Shown here one piece after another: positions 58,691-64,000 of a stretch of DNA of 64,000 bases. Location: positions 153,854,421-153,918,420 of the forward strand of contig JBOZIK010000001.1 of the NCBI GenBank assembly GCA_051453625.1. The letters are read 5' to 3'. The translations under genes were made by a program, and so were the position numbers. The notes under the pieces were generated by a model that did no database searches, was not told the origin of the DNA, and saw only the letters and a program-made list of their open reading frames with translations. Every line of letters begins with the position of its first letter. Positions within the stretch are counted from its first letter, which is position 1. Source of the DNA: Welwitschia mirabilis. Lineage: Eukaryota; Gnetophyta; Gnetopsida; Welwitschiales.

Positions 58691-59345
58691 AACAAATGAA
58701 ATCTTTTAAAATCAGTGTCACATTAGCTTTCTTAAATAGAACATAGATAAAAATGTATACATTATCCAACCTAAAGGCTTTATAGTAAAAGACCAAGTAA
58801 ATAGAGTTTACAAGGCCATAAAGCCATTAAATGATTGAAAATAGATTAAAAAAATATGGTACCAAGAAATTCATGTATATATAAAATAAGGCTTCAACAG
58901 ATCACATGGCCCACATCTAGATATTAAACTAAAACAAAATGATAAGTAAGTAAGTATATTACTAATTTAAGTAAATGATATTATCATCGTAGGACATGTT
59001 AAAGATCAAATTAAAAAGGTAAATCATGTCTTGGAAAAAGACTTTAAAAAGTTAGATTTAGGATTCTTAAGCTACTTCTTAGTATTTTAAATCATGAAGA
59101 AAGAATAAGACCTACTTATGCACCAATAAAACTATGCAATGAAACTAATAAATAAATACAACCAAGAAAAGTAAAGATCAATAAGAATTCTAATGGATTC
59201 CAAAGAAAAGACCAAAATGTGAAGAATTAGAATTAGTTAACATATATCTATGTTAACATTTGATTGGGAAGTTGATTTTCCTAATTAATGTTAGAGTTGA
59301 TATAACCTATGTAGTGAATAGAGTGGCATACTAAATATGCATACC
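58691..59345 (+). pseudogene. Element H reverse transcriptase remnant
   Basis: Copia RT text runs in order. A VTLAFLN block near 58710 and KNVYIIQPKGF-like text near 58755 lead into NRSHGPHLDI near 58895. The catalytic region near 58965 reads LLI-VNDIIIVGHVKDQIKK (family: LLIYVDDIIIxG), with Tyr lost to a stop and the first Asp changed to Asn. VLEKDFKKLDLGFLSYFLVF, QNYAMKLINKYN, and FLINVRVDITYVVNRVA near 59275-59335 follow. The wording is Sirevirus-like, consistent with the LTR to its left. Confidence 0.7.
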
Positions 59346-61690
59346 AATATAAAATCACTTTAACATAGTGTTAAATATAGTAAGAAAAAAATAGTTACTA
59401 AAACATACGAATCATTGAACTCAAAGGCATTAAATGAGTGCTAACTAAAAATTTAGTAATTAAATAAATTTAAGTTATTAAACAAATAACATAGTTAACT
59501 AATAAGAATTAAAAAAAATCACTAATATAATGTGTTTATGCAATGTCAATACATCCACATTTAGAGGGTAAGTACCTAGTACATCTTTAGATAGCTTAAT
59601 AATTTAATGTGGTTACGTGTTTAACATCAACCTTACATGTTTTTTGTTACAACAAAAATGTGTTTCTCAAGATAACATTTAAACCTAATAGGGCATAAAT
59701 TCATACAAGTTAGGATTTCCCCATAAAATAACTTGATAAGCCTCTTAAGACTAAAAAAATGTGATAGAAACTTTTATGGATATAAAGAAACTAGATTCTA
59801 CTAGACCCCAATGACTCAAATGTTTAAGCATAATTACCTTCAATTCAGTAGAAATGATATAATACAACATGGAATCTAAGTAACACTAGTTTTGTAAGTT
59901 GTTTACACAAAAATGATTTACACTATGTATAACTTGAAATCCCTCTTAAGTCTAAGCTTTAATGCATAATGAATAACAATAAAAGAAAATAAATCTTAAA
60001 ACATATTCACATAATTAAAGAAAAGGAATGTGCTAATTGAAGGTGAATCCCTTGAGTTCTAGACTATTCTTTCTTTATAAAAAAGATTGAATACTATTTT
60101 GTTTTTCTTTCTTAAATTTTAAAATTAGGACTAATAATTATAGAGATTATCTTAATCATTTTAGTTTCTCTTTTATGATGCATAGTTAATGATGGTGCTA
60201 AAACCCTTTCTACCATGGAAGATTCACACCAACAACTATTCTATTTTTTAATGGCTATGTAAAGTAGATATCTTCTCTCAATATTGGATATATTATATTA
60301 ATAGTGGATATTTTTCAACCACTATAGACATCTTTAGTTGATGCTCTCATTCAATGTTTGTTCCAACATCTTCTTACATTTAGATATATTTCTTCTAAGT
60401 AGTTGATATAACTATAGCATTAAATGTGAGAAAATGCATTTTTCAATATCCCATGAATGCCTTCCAGTATGAAGGATATCTTTTCAAATGTAAATGTATT
60501 TTATAAACCAAGTCTTATTTATCAAGATTACTTCATGTAGTAACTATGTTTTTAACTCCATGATCATTTTTTTGATGCTCAAATCTCTTCCACAAATGTA
60601 TTTCATACTATAGACATCTTTTTTATGTTATCCAAAACTTAGCTAAGATGTCTTCTAAATTATTTAAACATATTCTATGTAGCCTTTAACTTTTATTCTA
60701 GATTTCTTCTTAAGTAACAAATGTCTTAATCTTTTTCATGTATCTTCTAATGGCAAAGATCTTATTTGATGTAAATTATGTCTTATTTTACTCATGATCT
60801 TCTAACATAGCATGAATTTTATTGCATGTCTCACATGTCTCACTATCAGTATGATGTAAGAAAAAGTCTAAGTCTTAAGTAAACATCTACTATAAATTAT
60901 AGAAGTTTACTTTCCTATTAGATGTTTTATTAACTAAAGATGTCTCTTTTACCTTTATTGTATTCATCTTGCCTTGAGATCCTAAAAATGTGTAACACAT
61001 AACACATCCTTTTAACAAGTTATTACTATCATCAAAACTACATTTGACAATGATCTTCTTCTTTTTTATTATGTTTAAAACTTGGAAATTATTAGTACAA
61101 AAAATATAATTGGTATAATTTTCACTTAAGACTAATATAGTATGAAAATAAAAGGGATTTCATTCAAAATTTAAGAAATGTCAATCGTATTTAGTGAAAC
61201 TTAATTGATAATTTATATAAAAATAAAAACTCATACAAGTCACATGAATGTAGTTAAAAATAAAATGCATGAACCATTAGCTAGTATTTATGGTTATAAC
61301 ACTATTGCTCTCAAATTTTATTATCTTCCCACTAATTCATCCACTATACCATATTGCATTTATTTCCCTCTTTTTGAACATCCATCAAAGAAGAGAAAAG
61401 ACTAAAGTGAGTTCTAATATTCATCTATATCACTAAATACATCATTACTCTTATCACTATCTCTACCTCAATGATATACCTTATCATCTAAAGTCTCTTC
61501 ACTAATTCTTGATAATTATTGTTTATTTTATGATTACGAAGAAAAAAGTTGAAATTATATTATTTTTAACTATGATAAGATTCTTTAATTTATCTTTAAA
61601 TTGATCTTATTTTTACATATGTTTGTGAAGTAATATATGTATGAAATAGTCTAGAAGTAACTCCCTTAAAAACATTTAGATAGGACTAAT
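59346..61690. other. Unassigned; possible copia LTR on the minus strand
   Basis: Minus-strand text from about 61075 downward (TTTTGATGATAGTAATAACT, TGTTAAAAGGATGTGTTATG, GGATCTCAAGGCAAGATG) resembles the start of a Sirevirus-type LTR. Several AGATGTCT/AGACATCT motifs follow to 60340. No primer site or partner was found, so this is tentative. The 66-codon plus-strand frame 61205-61405 has no recognised domain. Confidence 0.25.
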
Positions 61691-62720
61691 GTGCCACATA
61701 TGTTAGTGGTAGCATGTAGATTGAATGTGAGGACACAAGTGCTAATGATGCATTAAAGCTAATGAAGGAATTAAAGCTTGTTTACATACAAACAATGACA
61801 TTTAGATCAAATATATTTGATTAATTTATGATAGGAAATTTAGACCAAATATATTTAATTAATTTATCATAGGTAAAGATATTAAAATAGCCATTTTATT
61901 ATAGAATTATTTCTTTCATTATTTTATAGCTAATTTATAAATTATGAACTTTTTCATAATAATTTTAGATTAATTTCTACCTTCTAAAAAACAATTACAA
62001 AATGAAGAAAATCTATTAGAAACTATTGGCACTACTGTCCAAGTCACTAGCACTATTGGTCCTTTAGATAAAAATATGATCAAAGTTATTTTTTAACATT
62101 TTTATGGGAAAGACATCAAATTCAACATGTGAGGTTTGTTAAAAATTAAATAAAAAATAGTCATCAACCTTAATAACACATGGCTAAGATAAGAATGAAA
62201 TGTAATAGTAACATATAGTAGTGATAGGTATGATGAGATGAAGAACACATGATACTAGCATCTAGTGTTAGTGAAACCATCACCTAAAGGCCACATTATC
62301 ACTAATTTTCATAGCAAGACAAATATTTTACCTAATATTACATGATGAAATTTGTAACTCCTCCTAATGTAACTACCCAAAAGTATAATCCACCCTAATG
62401 TGACTACCACCAACAACTATAAGCTATAGATTTCTAAGTATTTCCTCATTTATAAAAAGGCCTTGAACCCTCATTGTAAATGAGAAATATTTTATTAGAA
62501 AAATGTGATGGAAATATCTAAAGCATTAGGACATCATGGCATTCTAAGCGCCTTCCTCTAGAAGTGAACTTATTCGAAGTCTACTTCCAGGAGTTTGTTT
62601 TAGCTCTATCTTTCTCTTTTTCTTGAATTAATACAAGAATATGTTGTTGATTACTTCATTTCTAGTGAACATTAACATGTTACTTTTAATCCCTAGGTGA
62701 GGCTATTTTTTGTATTATTA
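61690..62720 (+). repeat. LTR-like sequence with promoter
   Basis: A TATA box with TTTATAAAAAGGCCTTGAAC (62450-62469) is followed by CCCTCATTGTAAATGAG, a TTCTTGAATTAATACAAGAA stretch near 62621 and a GAACATTAACATG block. This is the layout of U3-R-U5 in gypsy LTRs. No internal domain or second copy was seen, so it may be a solo LTR. Confidence 0.35.
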
Positions 62721-64000
62721 TAAAAGTATCTATTTATTCTTTAATTTATACTATATATTAACAAAGTACTTTTGATCCTTAAGTAAGACTACATTATTAA
62801 GATCATTCAAACTAAGTGAATTCTCTAAAGTTAACTTTTTAGTTATAGTAATTGTTATGTTATAGATCTTAAGTATAGTTGTCCTTACTTTCTATATTCA
62901 TAAAGGGTTATGAAGGATGAAAGTGACTATTAAATTCACCAACACTCATGTAGTAAATCAGATTAGGTTACCATATGCCCAGGGCATCATAACTTGATGT
63001 TTTAAGCTTATGCTTAAGAATTATAAGAAATCGTTAAAGCAAAAGTGGATTCTTAGATAAGTCTATCTAGACCTATAGAGCATATTTTATTCCTTTCATT
63101 ATCAATTTAACTCCACCAAAAATTCTAAAACTTAATTTTATATTTTGTTTAGTTTTCATTATAGGACTAAAATTATTATATCACCTTTATTAATTTCACC
63201 ACAAATATCCTTATGGAATAATAATACTAGGTCCTTATCTAGTTTATTTGACATTTTCATTTTTACTATAATGAATAACATAATTCAACTGTGAATAGAT
63301 TTTTGTGTGGTTATCAAGAATATTAACATTATAGCTTTTTAAAACTGCATAATTTTATTCTTTCAATTTTTTTAGTTTAGTATTTAGTTTCTAGTGTTTT
63401 GTACTAGTCCACTTCTAGTGAAATCTAAACTAGTCCTTTTATTTTTTTCTCTTCAATTATGGATATTAGTCCATCTTTAGTGATATCCAAACTATTTTGG
63501 TTTAGAGTTTTATTAACTTTTTATTGTAGCACTAAAATTCATGTCTATATCAGATATTTTATATTATATATCTAATGAGGTTTCTATAGGTTATGACCTA
63601 AAAGAGAATTAAAAAATAAAGCATTAAAAACTAATATAGACTCACATTTTCTCAGTCTTCCTTTTTTTTTTTTTTTTCAACTTTTGTCTAGTAGTTAGAT
63701 CCTATGATTATTATTTTTTAATCTTTCTATAAAAATTCTAGGAAGGAAACACTTTTATAATTTTTCTATTGGTTTTATTTCACTTCATTCCATCATTATT
63801 TCATTTTTTACTGAGTATTTTCTATACCACATAATGTAAAATGTTTAATGCAATCACATCCATAATTCCCCTCTTTTTGAAGCATTTCTCTAAAAATGAT
63901 CAATACGACTATGAATGATAACTAGCACTATTAGTTTTTTTCATGAATATTTTGGTCAATTTTTATAGAGAACATATTCTCATTCCTTTGAACTATTTCT
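62721..64000. other. Unassigned right end
   Basis: AT-rich. A poly-T run lies at 63663-63678. Repeated AGTCCA(C/T)(C/T)TTTAGTGA-like text is near 63406 and 63470. No gene recognised. Confidence 0.4.

Overview
This window looks like non-genic chromosome from a plant with a very AT-rich, repeat-laden genome (roughly three-quarters A+T by eye). Four things point to a plant. The LTR retrotransposons match plant lineages: Athila/Tat-like and Del/Reina-like Ty3/gypsy, and Sirevirus/Tork-like Ty1/copia. Their primer sites fit initiator tRNA-Met and tRNA-Asp. A foldback MITE is present. Decay is dominated by C-to-T and G-to-A changes at codons that methylation would target. I see no intact host gene, rRNA, tRNA or CRISPR array. 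The species cannot be fixed from the sequence. Six N gaps (10, 100, 103, 100, 582 and 873 bases) show that this is a draft scaffold.

Layout. At 0.8-10.6 kb lies gypsy element A (+), with decayed gag, protease, RT, RNase H and integrase between diverged LTRs. From 10.6 to 41.1 kb is a three-level nest. Gypsy element B (-) is split inside its protease by element C (-, 12436-39098). C in turn carries gypsy element D (-, 28154-37359) inside its own 5' LTR. The target-site duplications (GTTGT/CTTGT for C, GGTTT for D) and the reading frame restored across the C insertion support this order. The 12.3-kb interior of C has almost no recognisable gag-pol. It holds a foldback MITE, a 68-base Z-DNA-prone tract, a block (X) present in two long copies plus one partial copy, a transcript-like block (Y) present twice, and a small copia integrase fragment. 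D has a Del/Reina-like gag-pol plus an unusual 3.7-kb leader. That leader contains a 20-bp minisatellite and, on the opposite strand, an unidentified gene-like segment with a TATA box and splice-like sites.

At 42.0-49.2 kb lies copia element F (-), the best preserved, with a YVDD reverse transcriptase, both LTRs, a primer site and a near-matching TSD. At 49.9-53.05 kb is a short-LTR copia element G (+), which ends in tandem PPT-LTR-PBS units. From 53 to 64 kb there are only fragments: a LINE-like C-terminal zinc finger, a Sirevirus-type LTR with a decayed RT (H), and a further LTR-like promoter.

No gene here is likely to make a working protein. The region is best read as a record of successive retrotransposon insertions followed by long methylation-driven decay. 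The parts most worth following up are the D leader and the X/Y blocks inside C.
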